Assembly: GCA_015179125.1 (NCBI GenBank)
Contig: WHVA01000240.1
Coordinates: 97,350-161,349 of the forward strand
Direction of reading: 5' to 3'
DNA: 64,000 bases
Origin: Gautieria morchelliformis
Taxonomy: Eukaryota > Basidiomycota > Agaricomycetes > Gomphales > Gomphaceae
In this document: positions 33,754-44,593 of the stretch, in pieces
Layout: each line of letters starts with the position of its first letter
Position numbering within the stretch: position 1 is the stretch's first letter
Made by a program: the position numbers and the translations under genes
Notes under the pieces: generated by a model
What the model was told of the DNA's origin: nothing
What the model saw: only the letters and a program-made list of their open reading frames with translations
Databases searched by the model: none

Positions 33754-35967
33754 CTACAGGCCAAGCCCTCGCCTGTACCCTTCGTTTCTTGCCTAATATT
33801 AAATACGCTATCTCCGCAGACCACACGCTCGGCATCGAAGACCTTTCCATGCGTATTGGATGCTCTTTGTGTGTCTGGTGACCTTCTGCGGTGGAAAATC
33901 AAAGTATCGAGAATGGGGTGAGCTTTCTCCAAAACATCAAGGAGTCAAGAAATGCCTGAGATAGCAGTTCCAGTGACGGAATTGCTACAACAACAATATA
34001 ACACTCACCTTGCTCGTGCCAAAGATAAGAAAAGCAACGAGAGGGGCTATGGCAGATGAAGCTCATGAGTACTAGTACGGGCGCCATAGCACAGTGACGG
34101 CTAAAACGCACTTCCGGCTTGCAGCATGTCGACCCACACAGGACTGAAAGAAAACGGACTGAAAGAAGTCTCTCCAAATCCATCACGGCCACTAAGGGCA
34201 CCGATTCCCAAAACGCGAAGCACAGTTGCCATATATGCTCTTCCCCGGTGGCAATTCCGTATGTAGCCGAGCAGATATCCATGCAGATGACCAGACTCAG
34301 GACGCGAGAAGCACCAGCATATGGGAAAAGTGAACATACACAGCGACAACAACACGATATACGCAAAAAATGATGACGCGCAAGACCACAGAGAGTGAGA
34401 CTTGTAGTCCATTTTCTCCAGTCCGTCGGAAAAACCGCCAATGATGGTACAGAATGCGGATTATGCAGACTTTGAGAACGATCAGCCAAGTTTCACAGCG
34501 AGAATCCACTTACCATCAAAGATGAGAGTAATGATCAAGATGGCGATCAATGCCTCGTACTGGCAGAGAAAACTGGAGCGGTGGTCAACTGCCTTGCTTG
34601 CATAGTGTATGTGATAGAAAGTGCTCACAAAACGGCATCCAGAAGTAAAAACAATAAAAAAAACTCAACTGCGCCGTTGGGCTCCCAGTCCAAAGCTAAA
34701 ATGACTTGGGGTCAGAGAAGACATTGCCATATAAGAAATGAGATGTTTACTGAAGAAGCACCGAGAGCCGGCAATGAGAACCCCAGTAAAGACAAGTAAG
34801 GCGCTGACAGAAGCTGTTGTGGTTATGAAAAGCCCCATAAAAATCCATTACAGATGAGGACAAACGAGATCTACCGTAGCTCTCGTCCATCGAATTAGTC
34901 CAGGGGTAAGGGGGCCATGAATGGCAGCTCTGATATCCAACCACAGCTATGTATGTCTGAATTGTGTACTCGCAATGACGATAAAATAAGCTACCTGAAC
35001 TATCAATGCGCACATAGCAGTATCTGTCATCACCTGAACTCCGGGGGCCAGTACTGCCTGAGTGAAGCACTGCCGGTTGGAGTGGATGAATGGAAGAGGA
35101 TCGAAAGTAATGCTGGCTGGGCCCAACCGGTATAGTCTGCCGTAGCCCGTGGTGAAGTGTTATGACGCGAAATACGACAGGCCTTGACTCACCCGATAGA
35201 GAAAGTTATGCTGGAAAATATCCACGTGAAGCAAAAATTAAGAAATATAAGATTCCTTGGCGCCTTTTTGGAAAAGATGGAGAAAAGGAGGAGGATGGGA
35301 AGTCCAATGTGACCGCCGATTATCTGTAGCGTAATGTATATGGCCTGCTGTCGCCTCAGCTCTGGAAAAGATCCGAACTAAGCAGACGAAGAGGGCAGTA
35401 AGTGAAATCAATGAGTTTCACACACCCTCATCTTGTCGATTCAGGCTGTCCAGGATAGCCGAGGCATTCGGTGTGAGCAGGAGTTGCACGTTGTCAGCAC
35501 TGTGTCCATCAAAATGGCACAAGGCTATTTGGACTAGTACAGCAACATGTCAGATGAGTCTGCGAAGTGGCCATTTGTGACCGACGACATTACGGTTCAG
35601 ATCATGTTGGACCTGTGACACCAACGAGTCTTCTGCTCTAAAATTCCCGCAAAACGATATAATTGCCCTACCCTGGATTTCATTGCTTGAGCAGCAGCCA
35701 TGGGTTCCAAGGCAACTGTCGGAGGGTGACAGCTTTGGTGGACACTTCATTGGTGGCTCGTGCTTCAGTAGAGATTCCACAGCGAGTAAACAGCTCACCT
35801 GTAACACCATCGTGCCGTTGGGAAGAGGGGCAGACAATGGAATGGCCGTTGTCCTGGCTGAACACAGACATGACTTCTCTGTGCAAGAGCCCGACTCGAA
35901 TATTGTACTTACTGCTTGAACATGTGGCAGCAGAGATGAAGAATAGAATCACAGCAGTCCCCAGCAT
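33754..35967 (-). CDS. 7TM receptor-like protein, array copy 5
   Basis: Same exon plan. It starts MLGTAVILFFISAATC. Its ectodomain exon has HEPPMKCPPKLSPSDSC and CLGTHGCCSSNEIQG. Exon 8 is open here (FVSTFYHIHYASK, ALIAILI), and exon 9 begins VCIIRILYHHWRFFRRTG. It contains the extra T in CACTTTTCCCAT, which takes it out of frame before WVDMLQAGS. The loop between helices six and seven is longer than in other copies (GETSFSPFSFSPVW). The TATA box is at 36059-36066. The C-terminal tail ends GEGLACSV-like after a short frame change. Confidence 0.6.
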
Positions 35968-38063
35968 TCTCGGGAGCACAGAGAGAAAAATTCAAGTAGA
36001 CGAATGGGTGATGATTGACTGCGCCTGATTGACTGCGCCTGAACTGTAGACGGTTCGATTATATAAGAGTGGAATGATCAGTTACCCCAATGAGGGTCAA
36101 TGGCGGTGTATACACATCAGTTTGGCTAAGTGATTTGAGACGGTTACAATTTATCGGCAGGGAGACGTGATGCTTCACACTAGAAAGAACTTTCCACCAC
36201 AGAAGCTGCCAGATCATCGATCCTGATTCCTATATGGACAGCTGCAAAGTGGCAGCGGCACAACACAAAATAGGATATGGGGCAAATGGGGAAATATACC
36301 GAGGCAATATTCTTACATTGAAGATCACGCGAAGCTTCCAGCCGCTAGAAGTCAGTGGGTATTTGAGGCCCCGTCACGTGATAACGCGGCCGTTGTCAAT
36401 TGCCAGGACGTTCCCAACACAACAAACTCCAGCGCATCAGCGTTACTTAAACGCGGTGGTCACTCACTGGTCGAGATTTCAACGCGCATGTCTTGCTTAG
36501 CTAATTGGAACTGCGGGCACGTGACCGTGCTTCCTTCCGAGTTCTCGCAGCTTCTAAACCTCTCCCGAATTGATAAGCGCTAGCTAAACAATACTTAGAT
36601 TACTTAGATGGCATCTCCGCCACAGCACCATCAGTGGCCACATCTCACACAGGCGCACCCAGGAGGTGAGGTCCTGTCACGACCATACTGCTCCTTCTAT
36701 ACCCGTCTATACCTCTCACGACGCCACTTTGCTGCTACTGCTCTTCACGCTTTACCGTCCATCCTCACTACCCATCTCCCCCGCTCAGTTCCATATATAT
36801 CGGGGAAAGATGATGAGTAGAGGTCGAGAGCGAGTGGACGCGCCTACAATATTGCTCGATGGCCACATGGTTGCGGATGCAAAAGACCACACTTCGGTCT
36901 GGTATGATGTTGCCATACGGACACGCACAGCCAAGAACGCAGAATCACCCCAGCGTGGGGCTCTGGGTGTTCTTGTGCGCTTTGCTGGCTGTGCTTATCT
37001 CCTATGAATTTATTCGCTGTGATTTGATGTGTCTCTGGCGCCTTGGTGTGCTTCTCTCCGCTTTGGGTTTGCTCTGATGTCTAGGAGTGCCTTTCTGTAT
37101 TTTGGGCATCCGCTTCCGTCTTTTCATTTCTCCTGTGCTCCTGTGTTTAGTGGGTGCGGTACGCGGGGCTGTCAGTCCTTCTCGCATAGTAGGAGTTACG
37201 CGCGTTCATTGGACCGTCGCCTCACAGTCCCTCACCCACTCATTCAGTACTCCTCACCTCGCCTCGCATATCTCTTCTTCTCCCTCACTTCGCGTCTCCT
37301 TCCGGACCATCTGGACGAGTACTGTATGTCTCGTAAAGGTAGCATCAGGCTGATCGAAATCTGCAGTCTATTGGGTCAATTTTGGGCGGATCTCCTCACG
37401 AGCACACTGACCCACTGCTTCTGGCAGAGCAGTCGCATTTGCGTAATGTAATATTTGCCCTGCCTCAATCCAGTCTCGTGTGCTCCTTCTCACACTAGTC
37501 GTGCTGCTAAGCACTCATGGATACTTGCTCCGACTACGTCTCCAGTGAGGCACGGGGGCTGGAGGGGAGCCAGGAATAGGTTGCAGACAATGCCGCCATG
37601 CACTCGCTACGTGCTCGATTCCATTCCTTTCATAAAACCTTGTGTGTAGTGGGTGTCATCTTTTTTGTTTTTCTACATCTCTGCTTTATTTGAGCCTGAG
37701 TGCGCGGGCTTGCATGCCCCTGGTGCTAGTGTATCCCATCGTATCCTGAGTTGCTTTCTTCCGTGACTCGATCTCGAACACCCATTTCTCGCAGGCAATT
37801 CAATACTAGTAGCACAGACTCACCCAGACAAGACCCCGTCAGTGGCTAGTGTCTTCCCGACACATTTGTATAAGGAGTCCCCCATAACAATCAATGCAAT
37901 CGCATCATCCAGCATTTCATGGTTTGAGCAGCAGCTATGAGTTCTAAGACACAGGTCAAAGGATGAATCGATGGCGGCTTCGGTGGGTATTTGGTTTGTA
38001 TTTTCAGTTGAGCTTCCACCGCGCGTGAAATGAACAGTTCCCTGTAATCATTCCATTACTGAA
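35968..38063. repeat. array block C, unit 5
   Basis: Copy of block C, ending with the best preserved second-ectodomain remnant (37830-38063). It has no MITE and no L3 LTR, so it shows the empty sites for both. The conserved MVADAKDHTSVWYDV stretch is near 36870-36915. Confidence 0.6.
37830..38063 (-). pseudogene. second receptor ectodomain remnant
   Basis: Reading on the minus strand, the stretch aligns with the ectodomain exon of the array receptors: an N-G-x-I/T-G start, a W/E-K-L-N/K-Y region, then THSCCSNHEMLDDAIAL, which parallels THGCCSSNEIQGRAI. It then diverges (MGDSLYKCVGKTLATDG) and is followed by GGTGAGTC, a possible donor. Stops and frame changes precede the Cys cluster. A shorter copy is at about 11540-11690. 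It indicates a second, more distant receptor gene once lay at each unit boundary. Confidence 0.55.
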
Positions 38064-38132
38064 TGCAGACATTGTTAGTAATTGGAGTTATATCGCCATT
38101 ACTTACCCCGACACTACCCAGTGGTGTACACT

Positions 38133-38195
38133 GGTGGTCACCGGTGAGGGGTAGTCCCCCTCGGTGATCTATTCTCGTGCTCACCGGTGACCACC
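38133..38195. repeat. 16-bp perfect inverted repeat
   Basis: GGTGGTCACCGGTGAG (38133-38148) and its exact inverse CTCACCGGTGACCACC (38180-38195), separated by 31 bases. A CACTACCC word lies just outside at 38112-38119, and its inverse GGGTAGTG is at 41424-41431. Together they may mark subterminal repeats of a DNA transposon carrying the relic at 38269-40601. Confidence 0.5.
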
Positions 38196-38268
38196 CATCG
38201 GATCAGGTCACTATTGTAAGCCACAACAGGCTCCAACGGTCACCATTGAGTACTTAAACATAGTTAGA

Positions 38269-40601
38269 GTGCACTGTGGTGCACTGTCCCCTACTGCATT
38301 TTCTCGCTGTATGACAGAGCCGCCGCCCGGACAGCCAGCGATGCGTAGCAGCTCACGCAATCGCAAGACCCCAGACCCACAACAGGTCATCATTGGTGAC
38401 ACTGCTGGGGCCACTGAGCCCAGTGCCGGTGCACCAACAACAAAGGCCAGCAAAGGTAAAAGACGCAAAACTGCTGCAGAAAAAGCTGCGGAAGACACCG
38501 CAGCTGCGTCTTCCACTGAAGCCTCTGGGTTCATTCAGATGCAGCATGGATTTTGCGTACAGCACTAACATGATGGTGGTGGCAGCGCTCTCAAGAAACT
38601 TATGGACAGCGGCCAAGCAGTGGACCCCCCGGAGCCGCTTTGCCACCGCGCAAAAGCATTTTAAAGGTTACCTGGGGAGACAGTGACGAGACCCAAACCG
38701 GTATGTACTTTTTTTTGCATAGCTTTTACTGTACAACTGACACTTTGCCTCCTAGCAGGAACCACACCTGTCACGCCACCACCCCCCAGAGATATTTCTC
38801 CCCTGCTCAACTCGACCCCTCAAGTGGTTCGAGGCGCTCCTGTAGAACGCACTGGTAAGTTATCCCTATTACGATGATTGAGTATTGTTCTCACCGAGAG
38901 AGGGCAGTGGCCTTTGAAATCAAAGGGCACTGTAATGGGAGCCTCGATATGGAAACAATCTGTGAGCAGCTCCCTGTGTACGCGATGAGCAGCGCAGATG
39001 GCGCAAGGGTGTTTGAGGTAGAAACCCGACCAACCTTGAAAGCGCTGGCAGAAACCAGCTCTCCACTTAAGTGTAAGATTTCTATGCCTGTTCTACATTG
39101 TATTTTGAGAGAATAAGTGCAGTGCAATGAGGGTGTTGGGTGCATTTATGCTCCTGCACCAAAATCAAGCATAATATGTTCGATTTATTGTATGGTGTTT
39201 CAATTTCTTCTTACATTGTTCTTGTACCATGCATTCACTTCTCTGGTTATTTTCGAAATTTTCGGGTCACTCCCTATCTCTCCATTTCATCCTGTTATTT
39301 CTATTTTCACAGGCGGCTGCACCCAGCGGAGTTTAAAATGACTTCGACGCGCGAGCCCTTGGGCGCTAAAGGGCCGGGTGCATGTATATGCCTTCTGAGA
39401 CAGGATTGTACTCCTCTCTCAGTGACAATAAATTCACTGAGAGAGGCGAGTAGTATTCTTTGTATTTTCATAGCATGTTGACTGAAAATCATGTAGTACA
39501 TTTGATTCTAGCTTTCTAAGAACTCTACCGAACCTTCCCTGCCATAACCCCGAGTTGCTAACAGAGGGGAGGTCTCTTGCCATGTTGGCAATCGAAAGAT
39601 CCGGCTGGGTCGTGGCCCAAAGCTCTTGGGTGAGGAACCGGCCAAAGCACTTGACCAGCGTGTGGCTGGTTGGATCCTGGTGACAGTGAACGAAGGGAAT
39701 CTGAGTGCGATGTTGACATGGGAACATGAGGAAACGGAGGTCAGTATGGCACGGCTGCCATGTACATTGAAAAACTCACATGGGATAAGGCAGCCATTAA
39801 ACCTGCGTTCGATGCAGGGTGAGGCATCAAATGTCTGCGGCATCAATACCTGCGGACGACCAATTGATGGGGAAGGAGATGTGACATGTGGTTTGCCTGC
39901 TCATGTGGCAATCCACTGAGCATGGAAACAGAGGTTTGGATGGGCTTCCTTTCAGGGTGTGCGGCGTGGTATTAAGAAGGGTGGCCCTTGGGATCCTGAT
40001 AGCCAGCCAGACCAGGAGGATGCCGAAACCGACTTGGGTCATACCTTTCATGCACACCGTACATATTGTGCCAGACCATTCAATGGGCATGTGGAATGCC
40101 CATTGGGTGGGGAAAGTGTTATGAGATTGAGAGTGGCTCTCAGGTCCTACAATTGGTTAATTTCTGGTTTCCACCTGAGGGCCCAGACCTGCTTTCATTG
40201 TCTATGACAATGCCTGAAAATTGCTTGCACATATTGTTACCCAGAATACCCATGACTTGTGGCTCACCACAACTTGGTTTGTGGTGGATGCATGGCATTA
40301 CATCAACCATTGCAGCACAGATCGCCTGTGTCAGGAATGGTGCAATCCAGCCCCCCTCAATGGCAGTCAGCCAGACTTGGTCATCTTGGAACGAGATGGA
40401 ATGGGACAGATGCGTGCCAGTCGTGCCTTCAATACTGAGGTGGCAGAACAGTTCAATGCCTGGATGGATGGATTTGAATCACAGCTGCGACAGATGACTG
40501 ACTTTAACTTTGATTTTTTCTTACATTCAGTCATGTTATTGTATAAGGAAGAGGTTGAACAGAGGGTGGAGAGCAAGCAGCGTGGCATTCCTAACTACTA
40601 A
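38269..40601 (+). pseudogene. KDZ-transposase-associated (CxC-type) gene relic
   Basis: An N-terminal frame (start probably near 38313, MTEPPPGQPAMRSSS) is followed by Ala/Lys-rich sequence, exon-like pieces to about 39116, and after the L2 solo LTR a C-terminal part. The latter reads GHVECP, LVNFWFPPEGPDLLS, then LLAHIVTQNTHDLWLTTTW, DAWHYINHCSTDRLCQEWCN, RAFNTEVAEQFNAW and a stop at 40599-40601. I recognise this C-terminal pattern from basidiomycete proteins carrying Cys clusters linked to KDZ (Kyakuja-Dileera-Zisupton) transposases. Several frame changes (for example near 39960 and 40200) make it a relic. The family name is from memory and should be treated as provisional. Confidence 0.5.
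39134..39563. mobile_element. solo LTR (family L2, inverted), perfect GAGGG target duplication
   Basis: Inverse orientation of the LTR at 25763-26250. It begins TGTTGGGTGCATTTATGC and ends CGAGTTGCTAACA. GAGGG flanks it on both sides (39129-39133, 39564-39568). It interrupts the KDZ-associated relic. The hairpin arms CCTCTCTCAGTGA and TCACTGAGAGAGG are at 39413-39425 and 39434-39446. Confidence 0.9.
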
Positions 40602-41415
40602 AATATGATTAGTATCATAGTTCTCCAAATCCAATCTCAGTGGTTAGAGCCTATCTTCTTGACTTATATGCAAGGGTGTACATGAGGCCATTTTTTCTAG
40701 TTTGAAGGGTATGCCAGCAAGCATGGCTCTTGTCCCCTTTGTACATGTATGTGCTTGATTTGTGATAACATGTATCAACTTTCATACATGTTATCATCCC
40801 TTGAGGCCCCTGTTCTTAGTACAGTGACCAAGATCTTTGTCAGGGGACACAGACCCCATTCTGAGAGCCGACCCCATTCTGGTTCCGAGAGCCGACCCTG
40901 TTCTGAGAGCCGACCCCGTTCCAAGAGCCAACCCCATTCTGAGAGTCAACCCTGTTCCCGACCCCGTTCCGAGAGCCAACCCTGTTCTGAGATCTGACCC
41001 TTGGATACAATGGATATTGAATTCCCCAGCTATAGGGACTGTGCAGATACCACTGGAATACATTATGTTTTCATTGTATTGTTTTGCATTGCATCAGAGT
41101 GGAATGCATTATGTTTTCATTGTATTTTTGTAATTGGTAAACACTGCACTGCATTGCATCACAGTGGGTCACACTGGTGTGCAATGAAGCACATTGGATT
41201 TGGAGATGGCAATCATTATCAGTGCGGTGCAATGTATAACATCATATATATTTGGTTTGTTGTCAGTGTGCTGCATTGTGTTGCAGTGGGCTACACTACT
41301 ATGCGATGGAGCGCATTGGATTTTGAAACTGCAATGATTATTAGTGTGGAGCATTGGACACCATTGCCACACACTGTCTTCTGGTGTGTGACAGGGCAAC
41401 CCGGTGGCCGGCATT
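40602..41415. repeat. two tandem-repeat fields
   Basis: At about 40837-40997 a roughly 18-24-bp unit of the form CCGACCCCATTCTGAGAG is repeated about seven times with point changes. At about 41040-41390 longer units alternate: GGAATGCATTATGTTTTCAT occurs twice, and CAGTGGGYYACACT...GCATTGGATTT units of about 130 bp occur twice. CACTG and TGCAATG words dominate. No gene is seen; they may be the 3' subterminal repeats of a DNA transposon. Confidence 0.5.
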
Positions 41416-41712
41416 GGAAATCAGGGTAGTGGGGTGGCCATGGCCCCGGGTTGCATTGGCGCCCAGGGCCAATCAGTGGGGACATGAGTAATGGGGATAT
41501 TACTGAGTAATTGGGATGATGAGTCAGCCGAGGACGAGCCGGCACGCACATAGCCGGACGTTCGAGATTCTCGACTCCGGGATGCTGGTGCACCGGCACG
41601 GCATCGGCACAGCAACGGCTCGAAGCAATTAGTAATAATCAGTAATATCCCCATTGGCCCTGGGCGCCAATGCAACCTGGCGCCATGGCCACTCCACTAC
41701 CCTTATTTCCAA
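41416..41712. repeat. foldback with about 60-75-bp arms enclosing a copia LTR remnant
   Basis: The left arm, from GGAAATCAGGGTAGTGG (41416), through GGCCATGG and TTGCATTGGCGCCCAGGG to about 41475, pairs with the right arm at about 41650-41710 (CCCTGGGCGCCAATGCAA, GCCATGGCC, CCACTACCCTTATTTCC). GGGGATATTACTGA and its inverse sit at the inner ends. Between them lies 41503-41640, a shortened copia LTR (GAGTCAGCCGAGGACGAGCC, CTGGTGCACCGGCAC). Confidence 0.7.
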
Positions 41713-41970
41713 TTCCCTTGTCGAAGACAAGGTGCTTTGTGGGACATGGAGCGCTGGCACGCACACATTACGTAAGCCATGTCCTGGACAAGCGGGGTTC
41801 GAACCATGGGAGCATGCACCTCGCGCGCCGGCGCCACGGAAGCAAAACGTGAGCGCTGACCCTAATCAAAAGAGGCCGGTCACCCAAAAACAAAAACAAT
41901 CGAGCGCTCAAAAAACGCGGGCGCTCGCGCGATCGTGTCTTGACCTGTGGCCGCCATCCACCTCTGCTTC
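41713..41970. other. unassigned GC-rich stretch
   Basis: No gene recognised. It contains a GGGGTTCGAACC word near 41806 that resembles a tRNA B box but lacks a foldable cloverleaf around it. Confidence 0.3.
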
Positions 41971-42278
41971 ATGCCGCCGCATCCCTTTGTGCCTCCCACG
42001 GCCTCAGCCATCAACAGGGCCAAGGGTGCAGAGCTTGATCACTGGATCAGCCAGCTGAACACCCTTTCTTCTGCTCAGGCTGGCCAAAAAAGGAAACTTC
42101 TGACCAAGCAAGGGACTGTGGATGCGTGAAGGTGCAAAATTGCGCATTTTCTTGGGATTGACCTCACCCAGACCACCTCTGACCTCCCGTTGCAGGCCCC
42201 CTCACTGTGGACAAGGCCATTGGCACGGAGCAGGGGGCCTGGGCACGCACACTGGCCCAGGAATGGGCTGAAGCTGAG
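41971..42278 (+). pseudogene. N-terminal fragment of an Agaricomycete hypothetical gene
   Basis: It starts MPPHPFVPPTASAIN and reads LDHWISQLNTLSSAQAGQKR, KLLTKQGTVDA, then TGA at 42127-42129. The frame continues recognisably in another phase as AHFLGIDLTQTTSDLP and DKAIGTEQGAWARTLAQEW up to 42278, where the gypsy-1 3' LTR begins. The KLLTK..TVD. segment looks like a SAP-type helix-extended-helix DNA-binding motif. The rest of the gene is not present on the far side of gypsy-1. Role unknown. Confidence 0.4.
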
Positions 42279-42491
42279 TGTAAAGATATCTATCTTGAGC
42301 CTCAGGTCACAAGAGCACGACAGAACTTGACCAATGTGTGGTATTCTGATGCTACGTAGTGACAGTGTAAGGGTAAGATGCGATGGGGACCGCTAGCCGG
42401 TTCCCACGCATAAACTATACAGTGGGTCCCTAAGGGGCCCACTGGGATTATGTAATAACTAATGTACATGTAGATACACAGGTTATTTACA
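42279..42491 (-). repeat. gypsy-1 3' LTR, 213 bp
   Basis: Element orientation TGTAAATAACC...CTTTACA. It matches 15253-15472. It is preceded in the element by a purine-rich tract typical of plus-strand priming, and inserted at GCTGAG in the gene fragment 41971-42278. Confidence 0.85.
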
Positions 42492-42527
42492 CCCTCCCCC
42501 TCTATAGATAACTATAGGGGTTAACTC

Positions 42528-44470
42528 CTACTCATAGAGGTCGTCCATGAGAGCGTCCTCTAGAGTGGCCGATACGACGACGACGACGTCATACGGGGCC
42601 GGAGGAGCACGTGACTCCTCTGGGGGCATCTCCGCGTCGTCGGTGGTGATCGGGTGAGGCTGGTCAGCCTCACCACTGGTGGCGGTCTCCGCTTGGGTGC
42701 TGGGGCCCGTGTCCTCACAGAGCATGGCCTCGACGGCCGGGTCCTCCGTTTGAGGAGGGGGCCGGAAGCGCGCCAGCTCTCGATCGAGCTGAGCGTGAGT
42801 GAGGGGTCGCGGCACCGCGGCCCTCACGTGGCTGGTCTCGATGACCTTTTGTTGGCCCTCGCGGGCGGCGGCGCTGAATGCCGCGCCGGTGATGCTGCGC
42901 TGAACGTAATATTCAATGCGCGCGGCTCGCTCGCGAGTGACCCCGGCGTAGCGGGCCAACCATCTCGCGATCTCTGCGAGTGGGATGTCGGGGCCGGCTC
43001 GGCCCTCCACAGGGAATGGGCCCGTGATTGAGAGCCGCAGGGTGGTGCTTTGAGGCGTCAGCACTTCCCTGGCGTCGATGAGGCTCGACCATTGGTCAGT
43101 CGAGCCGAAGAGGTCGAGTAGTCTCGCCCTGAGCGGTGATGCGACCCCTTTGACCCGGGGTGCAAGGGCCTTCAACCACATCCAGACGTCCATATCGTCT
43201 AGGTTGAAGGTGCCATCCGCGTTGTCATGGATGGCGGATGGAATTCCCTCAGGGTTGTGTATCCAACCCTTCAGGATGGCCGTGATATCGTGCGGGGTGC
43301 CGCCTGCTATCACGAGACAATCCCTTTTGGGATTGCGAGCGCGTTGTTCGCGCTCGATGCGTTTGAATACGCCGATCATCTCGCATGTACGCGCGATCTG
43401 CGGCGTTTCTTTTGCCCACGCTATGAGTTCGATGAAGCGGGGTTCGTCGAGCGGGCAGACGTTGTACCATTGGGTACGACGTTGTTGGGCCTTTCCTACC
43501 GGTCATGGTAGGAGGCCCGTCTCGGAGATCGGTGGCTCTCCGAGTGGGATGAGCCTTCCCTCCCCGGGTAGGGAGGAAAAACTGACTCAACTGTCCCTGC
43601 CGGCGGCGGTAGGGCCACGCCAGGCCCGATGTACTGGGCCTCGACCTGAGCTATCCGCCGCTGAAGGGCGGGGTCGTGGATGGTGTGTGACGATGACGCC
43701 ACTAGGTAAGCGCTGATTGCGCTTTCCTTCGCAATGGCTAGCCCATTGACGTTGTGGATGGAGCCGTGCAATTTCTTGCGCTTCTTCTTTGGCTGCTCTG
43801 TCTGCCGCTGTGCCCGTTCGGGGTCGTACGTCTTCCAGACGGACGAGTTGGAGTCCCATCCATCTGGGACACCATACGCAGAGTCGGAAGGTGCGCTCTG
43901 CCCTTCCGTTGTTGTCGTGGTCGGCGTCGGCGCTGTCGCGCGAGGTGAAGATGGCCCGGCCACTGGGTCTGTGGCTGGGTTGTGTCGCGGCCTTTTTGAG
44001 ACAGCATGGACCAGGGTAACCTGGAGCTGGGCTGCACTCAGCTGCTGCTCCAGCTCCTTGATCCTGGCGCGCTCGGTTGCGAGCGCGTCGTCGCGGTCCT
44101 CGACCGCGCGTTCTAGCTCCTTGACCTCTTTTTTGAGGTCGTGGACGTCCCGGAGGGGCTCCTCTCGCACGTCACGCGCGATGCCCCTTGGGAGCCATCC
44201 CCACGCTGCATCGACGGCGTCGCTGATGTCTTCGTCCCACAGTTTGACCTTGCGGGTGCCTGTCGCTGCCCTTAGGTGCACGGCATAGTCCGCGCACGTC
44301 GCGCAATCGTCCGGGTGGATGATGGCGAGGGCGTCCTCCCATCCCACGATAGTCCAGTGTTCCTGGTCTACCGGAGCACAGAGAATGTCCGCGGCCCCTT
44401 GTCTCGGGGCCGTTGTTTGCGTTGTGGACGTTGACGGGTCAACGTCCATCCCATCTTTGGGGGGCATCAT
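42528..44470 (-). CDS. gypsy-1 accessory protein (extra ORF after the chromodomain)
   Basis: A coding region of about 650 codons between the chromodomain stop (44594) and the 3' LTR, in sense with gag-pol. It starts MMPPKDGMDVDPSTSTTQ at 44470. An early segment reads HWTIVGWEDALAIIHPDDC and DAVDAAWGWLPRG. A coiled coil follows (DLKKEVKELERAVEDRDDAL), then a Ser/Thr/Pro-rich linker and a Lys-rich KKKRKK patch that could be a nuclear localisation signal. One frameshift near 43490 separates it from the second part (YNVCPLDEPRFIELIAW to the acidic C-terminus DALMDDLYE at 42528). I do not recognise the family. Ty3/gypsy elements usually end after integrase, so this is an additional gene carried by the element. 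Confidence 0.65.
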
Positions 44471-44593
44471 CTTCGTGGGTAGATGATGGTGGTGGTAGCT
44501 TCCAAGAAGCGATGCGCCCTCGGAAAGATCCGAGGTGAAAATTTAACCACGCCGTGGCCGGCGCGTCACGTGGTCTGCACGTGACAGACGCAT

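Noticed and set aside
41795..41825. tRNA B-box-like GGGGTTCGAACC
   Set aside because: No matching A box at the right distance and the flanks do not form a T stem or acceptor stem; I do not call a tRNA or SINE.
42654..44288. Long plus-strand open frames opposite the gypsy-1 accessory region
   Set aside because: They mirror the GC-rich minus-strand coding frame, lack conserved motifs and have no readable introns, unlike the antisense gene in gypsy-2.
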